64,000 bases of DNA, taken from JBBQXH01 sp963710975. Lineage in GTDB: Bacteria; Actinomycetota; Thermoleophilia; Gaiellales; Gaiellaceae. The DNA is taken from contig CAVQCG010000004.1 of the NCBI GenBank assembly GCA_963710975.1, positions 372,001 through 436,000 on the forward strand. Direction: 5' to 3'. The position numbers were made by a program, and so were the translations under genes. A model generated the notes under the pieces. The model searched no databases. It was not told the origin of the DNA and saw nothing but the letters and a program-made list of their open reading frames with translations. Of the stretch, positions 8,639 through 18,700 are shown one piece after another. Numbering within the stretch: the stretch's first letter is position 1; each line of letters begins with the position of its first letter.

Positions 8639-9277
8639 CTAGTGCCTGAGACTGGTCTGATTCGCGACCATCCAACCCTTCGTGGCGACGACCCAGCCCT
8701 CCGCTCGCCGTCCTGCGACGAGGTAGATGCCGACCGGAACGAGCACCGGGATGCTCGCCACGGCGATGAACAGCACGATGAGCGCCGCCTCCTCGATCGG
8801 CAGTAGGGAGGCAATGCTGATCTGCGCGACTGCGAGCAGGGTGATTGCGAGACGCTTCGGGCCGACGCCGAAAGCCAAGCCAAGCGAGAAGACGAGACGC
8901 GGTCTCAGGTGCTGGAGCCTCGTTGCGAGATCGAGCTTCGCGCGCACCGCGTCGAGCCGCGGTCTCGGTCGAGATGGGCGATGCAGCTCGGGATGCCGCC
9001 ACTGGCGCCACGCCGCCATGAGCAGGGCGACACCGAACACGAGCTCGAGGACGTTGAGGACCGTCGGCCGGCCGCTCAGCGGTCCCGACGTCGTTGCCGA
9101 GCCGATCGCGAAGCCGACGCCGCAGACGACGGCCTGGGCAGCCAGGAAGCCAGCCGCGAACGCGAGCCCGTTCGAGCGTCCTCGTCCGCTTAGGAGCACC
9201 GTGAGCGTCGTAACGAGGAGAATCGGGCTGAAGGCCGCGACCAACGCATAGACCAGAATCTGAGGGATCAACGGCAT
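8639..9277 (-). CDS. GAP (Sap, LysE-like) family membrane protein
   Basis: 212 residues with about six membrane segments; typical starts are PQILVYALVAAFSPILLVTTL and GLAFAAGFLAAQAVVCGVGFAIG. A basic cytoplasmic loop rich in Arg and Pro (HRPSRPRPRLDAVRAK) lies in the middle. The family includes Sap, which promotes export of peptidoglycolipids in mycobacteria; an exporter role here is inference. A second GAP-family protein is at 28836, only distantly similar. Confidence 0.75.
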   Translation of the reverse strand: MPLIPQILVYALVAAFSPILLVTTLTVLLSGRGRSNGLAFAAGFLAAQAVVCGVGFAIGSATTSGPLSGRPTVLNVLELVFGVALLMAAWRQWRHPELHRPSRPRPRLDAVRAKLDLATRLQHLRPRLVFSLGLAFGVGPKRLAITLLAVAQISIASLLPIEEAALIVLFIAVASIPVLVPVGIYLVAGRRAEGWVVATKGWMVANQTSLRH

Positions 9278-9313
9278 GGATGCCTACACGGCCGAGCATG
9301 ACGCCGCGCTCGT

Positions 9314-9991
9314 TCAGGAATTCGGCTGGACGCCTGGTGCGGCATCGCGTGCCGTGACGTCCTGGGACGCGTCCGGCTCGGACGTTCCCTCCTTCGTCTT
9401 CTCCTGTGTTGCGGCGATGACCGCCGCCCCGAGAAGCGCGATCGCAAGCCCGCTAATCGCAAGGACGAGGTGATCCTGGCTCAGGGTCTCCTGGAGGACG
9501 AGTGCGCCGAGAATCACGCTGACGATCGGGTTCGCGACAGACACTGTGGCGACGGAGTCGACGAGCTTCCCCGTCGAGAGGGAGATCTGCTGAAGGAGGA
9601 ATCCGACGATGCCGGCGATCGCCATCGCCCACACTTCCCAGTTTTCGAAGACCGCCCATCCCTCGGTGTGGAGGTTCTCGACCACGGGCTTCATGAGCGT
9701 CGCCGAGAGCCCGTAGAGTATCCCGGCCGTCGTTCCGAAGAGGGCCGCCTTGGTGCTCGGGCCGCCGGGGTTGGCGAATAGGAGTAGCGCTACGCAGACC
9801 GCGGCAATCACGATGATCGCGCTGCTCCAATCCGACGCCGGCGCGTCGTCGACGCCGGCGCTCGGATCGCCGTAGACCCCGAAGATAGCGAGCCCCGCGA
9901 CGGTGATGCCCGCCCCGAGAATTTCGCGCCTGTAGATCTGCTGACGGGTCAGGAAGTAGCCGAGGGGGATCGCCCAGATGATCGATGTCAC
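9314..9991 (-). CDS. DMT/EamA-type (NIPA-like) membrane transporter, N-terminus missing or frameshifted
   Basis: 225 residues from a GTG at 9991, with about seven helices and the repeat-like ending NPIVSVILGALVLQETLSQDHLVLAISGLAIALLGA. Family-like protein continues in the same frame upstream of that GTG to about 10135 (SFLKLITAWVWLLGLAAQIAG, LDRGPVSIVQPLL), but there is no ATG, GTG or TTG before an in-frame TAG. The first membrane helix expected for the family is not seen. Either the 5' end was lost by rearrangement or a frameshift hides it. The substrate cannot be inferred. Confidence 0.72.
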   Translation of the reverse strand: MTSIIWAIPLGYFLTRQQIYRREILGAGITVAGLAIFGVYGDPSAGVDDAPASDWSSAIIVIAAVCVALLLFANPGGPSTKAALFGTTAGILYGLSATLMKPVVENLHTEGWAVFENWEVWAMAIAGIVGFLLQQISLSTGKLVDSVATVSVANPIVSVILGALVLQETLSQDHLVLAISGLAIALLGAAVIAATQEKTKEGTSEPDASQDVTARDAAPGVQPNS

Positions 9992-10289
9992 GAGTAGCGG
10001 TTGGACGATCGAAACAGGCCCTCGGTCAAGCGCCGCGGCCTGGAGCCCAACGCCGGCGATCTGCGCAGCCAGGCCGAGGAGCCAGACCCAGGCCGTGATC
10101 AGCTTGAGGAACGACTTCGGCCGGCGGAAACTTACGCCCTCGCCGGTACCTGCACCTGGCCGGCGTCGTGTTCCGCGAGGAGGCCGAACGGCTCGAGAAG
10201 CGTCTCTACGGTGGGGTAGAAAGTTCTACCCATCTGAGCGAATCTGAGAGCACCTAGCGTGATCTGAACCGCTCAACCATGCGGTTTCG

Positions 10290-11372
10290 TCACACCTCGG
10301 ACAGCGCCGACCAGACCTCGAGCTTCTGGCGTGTCCTCGCGATGACCTCGTCCGTGAACTCGGTCGTCCCGCTGTGTCCACGGAGGTCGGCCGTCCGGAC
10401 GCCCCCGGCAATCGCCTCGAGGCTGGCCTCACGCACCGCACGACCTGCCGCCGAAGCATCTCGATCCTCCATGTGGGTGAGCAGCGCGGCGCCGGCGAGG
10501 ATCATCGCGAGGGGGTTCGCGACGTTCTTCCCGAAGAGAGAGGGGGCTGTCCCGTGAGCGGCCTCGGCCATGATCGCCCGAGGTCGGTACTCGTCGCCGA
10601 ACGCGACGACGAGCGACTCGGAGCCCGCGATCGAGCCGAATAGCGGCAGGACGAAGTCGCTGAGGATGTCGCCGTCGCGATTGAGGGCCGGGATGACCAT
10701 CGGGTCACCGCCGGATGCGAGAAGAAGTGCGAAGGTCGCATCGATGAGATGCGGCTCGTACGGGACCTCCGGATGTCGCGCTGCAGCGGCATCCATCTCC
10801 TCCTTCAGCATTCCTTCGTAGACGGGGCTGACGGTGTACTTCGGCCCGCCGAAGACCTTCGCGCGCGTCCGCAACGCGTGACGGAAGGAAAACTCGGCAA
10901 CCGCACGGCACACGCCACGATCGATGCGCTCCGTGCGGTAGGCGATCTCGGTCTCGCCCGATCCCTCGCGCCATTCCCTCGCACCGTAGGCATCGCCGAC
11001 GGCCATGCGGACGACCGAGATCGGGGCGTGGACACCTCCGACGGGGGTGATGCCGGGGATCCTTCGCCCGGTCCGGACGATGACCTGGGCGCCGATCTCC
11101 TCCCGAAGAATGCGGTTCGGGCTGCCCACATCACCCGTTGTCTCCGGCGTGACCGTTGCCGCCTTGAGACCGAGGCCGGCGGCGACGATCGCCCGCGCCG
11201 CCTCGTGGACGATCTCGTTACCCGTCTTCCGGCGCGACTCGAGCGAGAGGTCGTAGCGCGGAAACTCCAGCTCGAATCCGATCGTGTCTGCCGCGAGAAC
11301 GCGAAGTGCCTCGTCGAGGAGCTCCTGTCCCGTCTCGTCACCCTCGAGCACGACGATCGTCTTCGTGTCCAT
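10290..11372 (-). CDS. Isocitrate/isopropylmalate dehydrogenase family protein
   Basis: 360 residues, the length of NAD-type isocitrate or 3-isopropylmalate dehydrogenases. It has the hinge and substrate region SPNRILREEIGAQVIVRTGRRI, the metal-binding aspartates in NRDGDILSDFVLP and the nucleotide-site segment AEAAHGTAPSLFGKNVANPLA. The beta-decarboxylating oxidation of a 2-hydroxy acid is the family reaction. The S of LREEIG-type loops and the context (aconitase and malate synthase elsewhere in the window) favour isocitrate over isopropylmalate, but this is not decisive. Alone on its strand here; ATG start. Confidence 0.83.
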   Translation of the reverse strand: MDTKTIVVLEGDETGQELLDEALRVLAADTIGFELEFPRYDLSLESRRKTGNEIVHEAARAIVAAGLGLKAATVTPETTGDVGSPNRILREEIGAQVIVRTGRRIPGITPVGGVHAPISVVRMAVGDAYGAREWREGSGETEIAYRTERIDRGVCRAVAEFSFRHALRTRAKVFGGPKYTVSPVYEGMLKEEMDAAAARHPEVPYEPHLIDATFALLLASGGDPMVIPALNRDGDILSDFVLPLFGSIAGSESLVVAFGDEYRPRAIMAEAAHGTAPSLFGKNVANPLAMILAGAALLTHMEDRDASAAGRAVREASLEAIAGGVRTADLRGHSGTTEFTDEVIARTRQKLEVWSALSEV

Positions 11373-11454
11373 CGCCTGGCCAGTCTACTGACCGCAATCC
11401 GGCCGGCCGCCTGCCCGGAATACCTGTACAGACCCTGCCGTTCTCAGGAGTACT

Positions 11455-11727
11455 ATGGAATCTCGAACCCTCACGGACATCAAGAGCGAGCTCCAGCGGC
11501 TGACCGAGGAGCGCACGGAGCTCTGGCACGGACTCTCCCACGGCCACGACCCGGAAAAGGCGGCGGCGATCGTCGCCCTGAACGCCCGTATCGAGGCGCT
11601 CTGGGGCGAGGCGCGCGCCGCGAGCAATCGAGCACGATTCGGTCCTCAGAAGGACGTTCTGGCCCGGGCCCGCGCCGAGGAGCGACTCGAGCGCGACCTC
11701 GCCCGCCAGGGCCGCGTCGCGGCTTGA
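11455..11727 (+). CDS. Small coiled-coil protein, DUF2630-like
   Basis: 90 residues, almost wholly helical and charged, with a Trp-containing ELWHGL...HGHDP turn and a RIEALWGEAR repeat of the same pattern. It may belong to the small DUF2630-type proteins; function unknown. ATG start; 20 bases before the TTG of the DUF72 gene on the same strand, so probably cotranscribed. Confidence 0.7.
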   Translation: MESRTLTDIKSELQRLTEERTELWHGLSHGHDPEKAAAIVALNARIEALWGEARAASNRARFGPQKDVLARARAEERLERDLARQGRVAA

Positions 11728-11747
11728 GATACACCTGCGGGTAATCG

Positions 11748-12740
11748 TTGGCCGCGACGATCCGGGTCGGCACGTGCTCGTTCGCCGACGAGGCGCTCAC
11801 GAAGCTCTGGTACCCCCGCGGCCTGCGAACGGGCGAGGATCGTCTCCGCTATTACGCGCAGCATTTCGACACCGTCGAGATCGACTCGAGCTACTACACG
11901 CTGCCAAGTGCCGAGAACGCGACGCGCTGGGCAGCGCGGACTCCTCACGGATTCGTCTTCCACATCAAGGCGTTCGGCTTGATGACGCGACATGCAGTGC
12001 GCATCGAGCAGCTGCCTCCCGATCTCCGTGGCGCGGTCGAGGTCGGCCCTACCGGACGTGTGGATCATCCAGCCCGGGAGGTTCGAGCCGAGGTGTTCGC
12101 CCGCTTCCACGATGCGCTCGAACCCCTCCGTGCCGCCGGAAAGCTCGGAGGAATCCTGATGCAGTTCCCGCCGTACGTCGTGCCCCGCGCCGAGTCGTTC
12201 GCCTATCTCGAATGGGCCAAGGCACATCTCCGTGGCGACGAGATGCTCGTCGAGTTCCGTCACCGGTCGTGGCTCGACGAGGACAACCGCGCGGAGGTGC
12301 TTCGCTTCCTCGAGGAGCTCGGCGCTTCGATCGTCGTCGTCGACGCGCCACGAAGCGATGCGAAGAACGTTCTACCGACGATTCCTACGACGACGAGCGA
12401 CACGGCCTACGTACGGATGCACGGCAGGAACGCGGCGACGTGGAACACGCGGGCGAAGACCGCGGCCGAGCGGTTCGACTATCTCTATTCGGATACCGAG
12501 CTGACCGAATGGATCGAGCCTCTTCGCGAGCTCGCTGCGACCAGCGCGAACGCGTACGTGTTCTTCAACAACAACGGCCGGAGCGCCGTTCCTTCGCCCG
12601 AGCCTGCTCAGACGGCACTTCTCGACGATCCCGACCAGCCGGCGACGAGCTGGATCGCGCAGGCTCCCACGAACGCGATCATGCTGCGTCAGCTCCTGAA
12701 GGACGCCGGGCTGCCCGTCAGCGATCCGTCGCAGATCTGA
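11748..12740 (+). CDS. DUF72 (YecE-like) family protein
   Basis: 330 residues with a TIM-barrel-like pattern. The DUF72 signature is visible: VGTCSFAD near the N-terminus, YYAQHFDTVEIDSSYY, GILMQFPP, LVEFRHRSW and TAYVRMHGRN followed by NAYVFFNNN near the end. The biochemical role of the family is not established. The TTG at 11748 puts the start directly before IRVGTCSF; no ATG lies nearby. Confidence 0.85.
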   Translation: MAATIRVGTCSFADEALTKLWYPRGLRTGEDRLRYYAQHFDTVEIDSSYYTLPSAENATRWAARTPHGFVFHIKAFGLMTRHAVRIEQLPPDLRGAVEVGPTGRVDHPAREVRAEVFARFHDALEPLRAAGKLGGILMQFPPYVVPRAESFAYLEWAKAHLRGDEMLVEFRHRSWLDEDNRAEVLRFLEELGASIVVVDAPRSDAKNVLPTIPTTTSDTAYVRMHGRNAATWNTRAKTAAERFDYLYSDTELTEWIEPLRELAATSANAYVFFNNNGRSAVPSPEPAQTALLDDPDQPATSWIAQAPTNAIMLRQLLKDAGLPVSDPSQI

Positions 12741-12866
12741 CCGCCGCTTCCGGCCTTGTGCGCGAGGCCCTGCCGACCCATACCCGCAAGGCCGTGCGCC
12801 CCAGAGCGACCGGCTGGCGTCCCGCCGAAGGCGATTCCGTGGAATCAACCATCTAGGATAGGCCGG

Positions 12867-15788
12867 GTGTCGCTGGCCCTTCTCACGGGCCCGGCGAACG
12901 CCGGCAAGGTCGCCACGTTACTCGATCGCTACGTTGCCGCGCTCGACCGGGAGCCGTACCTCGTCGTGCCGAATCGAGACGAGGTCGAGCGGATCGAACG
13001 CGATCTCCTGGCGCGTGTCCCGGTTCTTCTCGGCGGCTGGATCGGCACGTTCGATCGCCTCGCCCGGCGCGTAGCCCGGCGAGTCGAGACGGAGGCGGTG
13101 CTGTCCCCGCTTCAGCGGGCGCTGCTCCTCCGCAGGGTCATCTCGGTCACGGACACACCACAGTTCGACGTGTCGGCGCGCTTCGGTGGCTTCGGCGATG
13201 CGCTGGGAGAGGCGATTGCCGAGCTCGAGGTCGCGCTCGTCGAGCCGGAGGAGGTCGAGGGTGAGCTTGGGCGTCTCTACCGTGTCTACCGCGGCGAGCT
13301 CGAACGCCTCGGCGTCATCGATCGGGAGCTGATCGCGGCGCGGGCGGCGCGGGCCATCGCCACGGACCTCGAGGCCTGGGACGAGTCGCCGGTCTTCGTC
13401 TACGGCTTCGAGGATCTCACGGGCGCCCAGTGGGCTCTCGTCGAGGGCCTGGCTGCGAGAACGGAGGTCGTCGTGTCGCTGCCGTACGAGCCGGCCCGTC
13501 CCGCGTTCGCGGCGCTCGAGCGCACGGCCAACGACCTCGCCGGTCTCGCCGGACGTGCGATCGAGGAGCTCCCGGCACAGAACTGGTATGAGGCGCCGGC
13601 GCTCGCCCACCTCGAGCGCGTGCTCTTCGAGGACGCAGATCGAGGCCCCGCGCCGCTCGACGGCAGCGTCAGATTCCTCGAGGCGGCGGGTAAGCGGGGA
13701 ACGCTCGAACTTGTCGGGGACGAGATCCTCGGGCTGCTTCGCAGCGGTCTCAGCCCCGACGAGGTTGGCGTCATCGTTCCGTCCCTCGAGCTCCTGCGCG
13801 TGCCCCTCGAGACGTCCTTCGGGGCGTTCGGCATTCCGTACGAGATCGAGGGCTTCATACGCGTGCCGCGGACTCCGCTCGGAAGGGCGCTCCTCTCGCT
13901 TCTCCGGTTTGCGTGGTTGGACGGTGGTAGGCAGGAGCTGTTTGCGTTTCTCCGCTCGAGGTACTCGGGGCTTCCGCGCGGCCGCGTGGATTTCGTCGAG
14001 GGGCGACTCAGGGGCCGGGCGATCACCGCACGCGACCGCGTCGAGGCGGAGACCGTCCAGCACCTCGGGCAGCTGCCTCCTACGCTCGCACTCCTCCGCT
14101 CCGAGGCACCGGCCCTCGAGTCGGTGGATGCGGTCGTCCGGACGATGCTCGAGGCTGCCTGGGGTCTCGACAGCCCTCCGCTCGGCGAGAGCGCCGACGG
14201 CGATCTGCAAGCCGAGGAGTCGATCCGGCAGGTCCTCCGCGAACTCGACGGTTGGGCCGGGCTCGGCGCAGCGTCCGAGAGGGAAGAGATCGTCGCGGCG
14301 CTCGAACGGGCGACCGTGTTCCCCCGGCGGCAGCAGTCGGGACACGTGGCGGTCGTCGACCTTCTCCGGGCGCGCACGCGACGGTTCTCGATCGTCTTCG
14401 TCCTGGGTCTCGAGGAGGGCGTGCTTCCGCATCGAGCCGCCGAGACGCCGTTCCTGTCAGACGAGACACGCCGGACGCTCGAGCTGGCTCGTGGCGGCGG
14501 CCGGAGGCTCGTTCCCATCGACCGGATCGCACGCGACAGGTATCTGTTCTACACCGCCTGTACCAGGGCATGGCGCCGGCTGTACCTCGTCCGCGAGGCG
14601 GCGACGGAGGAGGGGCGACCGCTCGAGGCGAGTCCGTTCTACGAGGATGTCCGCTCCCGATTCGTCGCGGACGAGGTCGAGCGGTGGACGCGAAGGCGTC
14701 CGCTTTCGGCGCTCGCGTGGCAGCTTCACGAAGCGCCGACCGAGCGCGAGAGGCTCCGGGCCGTGGCCGCCGTGGCCGCCGAGAGCGAGGGCATCGCACG
14801 CTCGCTCGCAGCCGCGAGCGGCTGGAGTCGCCAGCTCGAGCGAGCGCTCGGTGCGTTCTCTCGTGGGACGAGGCTCGTCAACCCGCAAGCGCGAGCACGA
14901 TTCGCCGATCAGGCGCGGTTCTCGGTGACGGAGCTCGAGTCCTTCGGCGAGTGCTCCTCGATCTGGTTCGTGGATCGGGTGATCGACCCTCGCCCGATCG
15001 ACGCCAAGGTCGATCCCCGGCTTCGCGGACAGGTGGCGCACCAGGCGCTCTACCGCTTCTACGCGGGGCTGCCGAAGCGGTTCGGCGCCGACCAGGTCGA
15101 TCCCGAGCGGCTTGACGAGGCGATCGAATTCCTGTTCGAGTGCCTGGCAGGCGCCCTCGCGGGGCAGGTGCGGCTCGAGCTCGACGAGATCGACTTTCTC
15201 GAGCTGGAGGGGACGCTCGCACGCGACCTCGAGCACTTCGTGCGACAGGACGTCTCGCTGGGCCTCCCGCTCGTCCCGAGGCGGTTCGAGGTCGGGTTCG
15301 GCAACGATCGCGCGGCTCCGGAGCTTCAGCGCGGCCTCGAGCTCGGGGGGTTCACCGTCTCCGGGAAGATGGATCGGATCGACGTCGACCCGTTCTCGGC
15401 CCGGGGGATCGTCCAGGACTACAAGTCGGGGACGGCCCATTCGGCGAAGCAAATCGAGTCAGACGGCCGTCTTCAGATCCCGCTGTACATGCTCGCGCTT
15501 CGTGATCTCGTCGGGATCGAGCCGCTCGGAGGCCTCTACCGCTCGCTCTCGGGGGAGAGGGAAGGCCGGGGGATGCTCCGTCGGGAGTTCCAGGACGACG
15601 TGCCCGGTTTCGCCGCTGCCGACTACCTCGACGAGGATGGCTTCTGGGCGACAGTCGAGCGGGCGCAGGAACGCGCGCGCGCGGCCGTCGAGCGGATCCG
15701 CGCCGGTGATGTCCGGCACGATCCCCGTGGCCACACCTGTCCGCGCTGGTGTGAGCGGTGGACGATGTGCCGGATCGAGCGACCGTAG
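12867..15788 (+). CDS. AddB/AdnA-like iron-sulfur nuclease subunit
   Basis: 973 residues from a GTG at 12867; the upstream in-frame extension is arginine-rich spacer and was rejected. It would pair with the next gene to resect double-strand breaks. The N-terminal P-loop is degenerate (GPANAGKV lacks the final Ser/Thr), as expected of a subunit that has lost ATPase activity. The C-terminal PD-(D/E)xK nuclease is at about residues 831-855 (GKMDRIDVD, QDYKSG). Four cysteines for an Fe-S cluster are in FGECSS (~695) and at the end, CPRWCERWTMC. The stop TAG abuts the ATG of the helicase. Confidence 0.85.
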   Translation: MSLALLTGPANAGKVATLLDRYVAALDREPYLVVPNRDEVERIERDLLARVPVLLGGWIGTFDRLARRVARRVETEAVLSPLQRALLLRRVISVTDTPQFDVSARFGGFGDALGEAIAELEVALVEPEEVEGELGRLYRVYRGELERLGVIDRELIAARAARAIATDLEAWDESPVFVYGFEDLTGAQWALVEGLAARTEVVVSLPYEPARPAFAALERTANDLAGLAGRAIEELPAQNWYEAPALAHLERVLFEDADRGPAPLDGSVRFLEAAGKRGTLELVGDEILGLLRSGLSPDEVGVIVPSLELLRVPLETSFGAFGIPYEIEGFIRVPRTPLGRALLSLLRFAWLDGGRQELFAFLRSRYSGLPRGRVDFVEGRLRGRAITARDRVEAETVQHLGQLPPTLALLRSEAPALESVDAVVRTMLEAAWGLDSPPLGESADGDLQAEESIRQVLRELDGWAGLGAASEREEIVAALERATVFPRRQQSGHVAVVDLLRARTRRFSIVFVLGLEEGVLPHRAAETPFLSDETRRTLELARGGGRRLVPIDRIARDRYLFYTACTRAWRRLYLVREAATEEGRPLEASPFYEDVRSRFVADEVERWTRRRPLSALAWQLHEAPTERERLRAVAAVAAESEGIARSLAAASGWSRQLERALGAFSRGTRLVNPQARARFADQARFSVTELESFGECSSIWFVDRVIDPRPIDAKVDPRLRGQVAHQALYRFYAGLPKRFGADQVDPERLDEAIEFLFECLAGALAGQVRLELDEIDFLELEGTLARDLEHFVRQDVSLGLPLVPRRFEVGFGNDRAAPELQRGLELGGFTVSGKMDRIDVDPFSARGIVQDYKSGTAHSAKQIESDGRLQIPLYMLALRDLVGIEPLGGLYRSLSGEREGRGMLRREFQDDVPGFAAADYLDEDGFWATVERAQERARAAVERIRAGDVRHDPRGHTCPRWCERWTMCRIERP

Positions 15789-18700
15789 ATGCCCGCGCCG
15801 ACCGTCAATCCCGCCCAGCTGGCTGCGATCGAGGAATCCGGAATCGTCTTCGTCTCGGCGGGCGCCGGAACGGGCAAGACTACGGTGCTCGTCGAGCGGT
15901 ACGTGAAAGCTGTTGCCGACCGTGGACTGTCCGTCGACTCCGTTCTCGTGATCACGTACACCGACCGAGCCGCCGGGGAGCTGAAGGAGCGCATACGCGA
16001 GCGCTTCCGAGATCTCGGCCGTCGTGACCTTGCCCGAGAGGTCGATCGGGCGTGGGTCTCGACGATCCACGGCTTCTGCTCGCGCCTGCTTCGCGCGCAT
16101 CCGTTCGATGCCGGCCTCGACCCCCGGTTTCGCGTGCTCGACGAGGGCCAGGCGCGCGTTCTCCGATCCGAGGCGTTCATGGCTGCTCTCGGCGGGTTCT
16201 GCCGTGAGCGCCAACCGGAACGGCTCCAGCTCCTTGCGACGTACGGCGCGCGCAGGCTCCAGTCGATGCTCACCGGAGTCTTCGAGCGACTTCGTTCCGC
16301 GGGCCTGCCACTCGATCTTGCTGCTCGTCCAAGTACCGAGCTGGAGTCGCGGCTCGCGGACCTGGGGCGCCGCGCAGGTGAGGCGTTGGAGGCCGAGGGG
16401 CTGGTTGACGATGCCGTCAGGGAGACGCTGGAGCAAGCCGTCAGATTGCTCGGGCACGAGGTGCTGCCGGAACGCCTGCTCGATCTGTCGGACATTGCCC
16501 TTCCAGCCGGGGGGATGGACTCGGAGCGCGTAGCCGCGTACTCCGAGGCGGTCGAGGCCGTCGAGCGTGCGGCGCTCGATCGGGTGGCAGCACGTGACCG
16601 AGAGCTCCTCGAGCTGCTCCTTCGCGCGTTCGACCGCTCCTACCGAGCCGCGAAGGAACGCGAATCCGCCCTCGACTTCGAGGATCTCCAGCTCGGGGCG
16701 CGCGAGTTGCTGCGCGAGAACGCGGCCGTTCGGGAGCAGGCGCGCTTCCGGTTCCAGTCGATCATGGTCGACGAGTTTCAGGACACGAATCGCCTTCAAT
16801 GCGAAATCGTGGACCTGATCGCGGGCGACGAGCTGTTCTTCGTCGGAGACGAGTTCCAGTCGATCTACCGGTTCCGCCACGCAGACGTGGACGTCTTCCG
16901 CGAGCGGCGGTCGCAGAGCCGCGGCGTCCTCGCGCTGACCGAGAACTATCGTTCGCGCCCCGAGGTCCTCGACGTCGTCAACCATCTGTTCGGCTCCGCT
17001 TTCGGCGAAGGATTCGAGCCGCTGTCGGCATCGGCGCTCTTTCCGGATCCGCTCTCTGGCCCGGCCGTCGAGGTTCTGGTCACCGATCGGGCGAGCTACA
17101 GGGGCTCCGGCACTCTCTGGCGGACCGCCGAAGCGCGTCACGTGGCTCGGCGGGTACGCGAGCTGGTTGACGCCGGCGACTGCACACCCGGTGAAGTCGT
17201 CCTCCTGTTCGCGGCGGGAACGAGCGCCGAGGCGTACGAGGCAGCTCTCCGATCGGAGGGCCTTCCGACCTATCGTGCGACGGGTCGCGGGTACTTCGGG
17301 CAGCAGCAGGTCGTCGACCTGCTCGCCTACCTTCGGCTACTCCAGAACCGCTATGACGACGAGGCGCTCGTCACCGTTCTCGCATCGCCGCTCGTGGGTG
17401 TCTCGAACGACGCCCTCGTCCTGCTCCGGCGCGCTGCGGGCCGCCGGCCGCTGTTCTCGGGACTCGAGCGGGAGCCGCCGGAGGCTCTCTCCCCGCGCGA
17501 CCGGCGTCTCTTCGTGGCGTTTCGGCAGCGCTACGAGCGACTCGTTCCGCTCTCGGGATCGATCGGTCTCGAGCGCTTGTGCGAGCGGATCGTCACCGAG
17601 CACGACTATGACCTCGCGGTGCTCGCGCGCTGGGACGGCAAGCGGCGATACGCGAACCTCCGGAAGCTCGCGAGGCTCGCACGGTCATACGAGGAGCTTC
17701 GTGGTCCCGACCTCGAGGGCTTCGTCCGCTTCGTCCGCGACCAGGAGGAGGCAGGCGCCCGAGAAGTCGAGGCGGTGGCTGAGGAGGAGGGAGCTGAGGC
17801 CGTCAGACTCCTGACGATTCACGCGGCGAAGGGTCTGGAATTCCGGGTCGTCGTCGTCTGTGATGCGGGGCGACGCCCGGGGCGGCCGGCGCCCGAGGAG
17901 ATCCTCTGCCTGCCGGATGGGCGCTTCGGGTTCCGCGTTGCCGATCCGGTTACGGGAAGGCATCGCGATGCCTTCGGGTACGAGGAAGTCAAGCGTGCCG
18001 ACGCGGCCGCCGAGGCGGACGAAACGCGGCGCCTCTACTACGTTGCGATGACACGCGCGATCGATCGCCTGATTCTGGCCGGGTCGTTCGATCCGACCCG
18101 GAACGATGCTGCGGGGACGCCCATCGGATGGGTGGTGGACAGGATCGGAGCCGGACTCGACGTCGACGGCGCTCGCGAGTTCGAGATCGACGGCGCCGTC
18201 GTGCTTCTCCGCGTCGACCGGTGGTCGACGCACCTGGAGCCGGTCGCTGGGACACCGACGGAGCAACTCGAGCTCTTCCGACTGCCGGACCGGGATGAAG
18301 CCCACGAGTCGGAGCTGCCACCTTTGCCGGCGCTTCCGGAGCCTCCCACACGGATCGTGCGGCAGCTCTCCTACAGCGCGCTCGCGCTCTTCGAGCGCTG
18401 CTCGTACAGGTTCTACGCGCAGCGAATCATCGGGCTCTCCGAGGAGGAGCCCGCGCGAGGCGAGAGCGGAGGGGGGCTCGCAGCGACCGAGATCGGTGAT
18501 GCGGTCCATGTGCTGCTCGAGTCGGGCTCTGCGACGGGAGTCCTCCGGGAGTCGCTTCTCGCTCGATATCCAACGGCGACCGACGATGACGTCGAACGCG
18601 TCAGCACCCTTGTCGGTGCCTGGCAAGGCTCCACCACGGCGCAGGCCGTTGCCGGGCTGGCAGGAGTGGTGAAAGAGCTTCCGTTCGCATTCGAGCACGG

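Noticed and set aside
10130..10250. Possible plus-strand gene end (FREEAERLEKRLYGG)
   Set aside because: Looks coding but has no start, no recognisable family and only ~35 codons; noted as a finding, not a feature.
12918..17141. Long minus-strand frames opposite the AddB- and AddA-like genes
   Set aside because: Typical antisense shadows; the plus-strand motifs are unambiguous.
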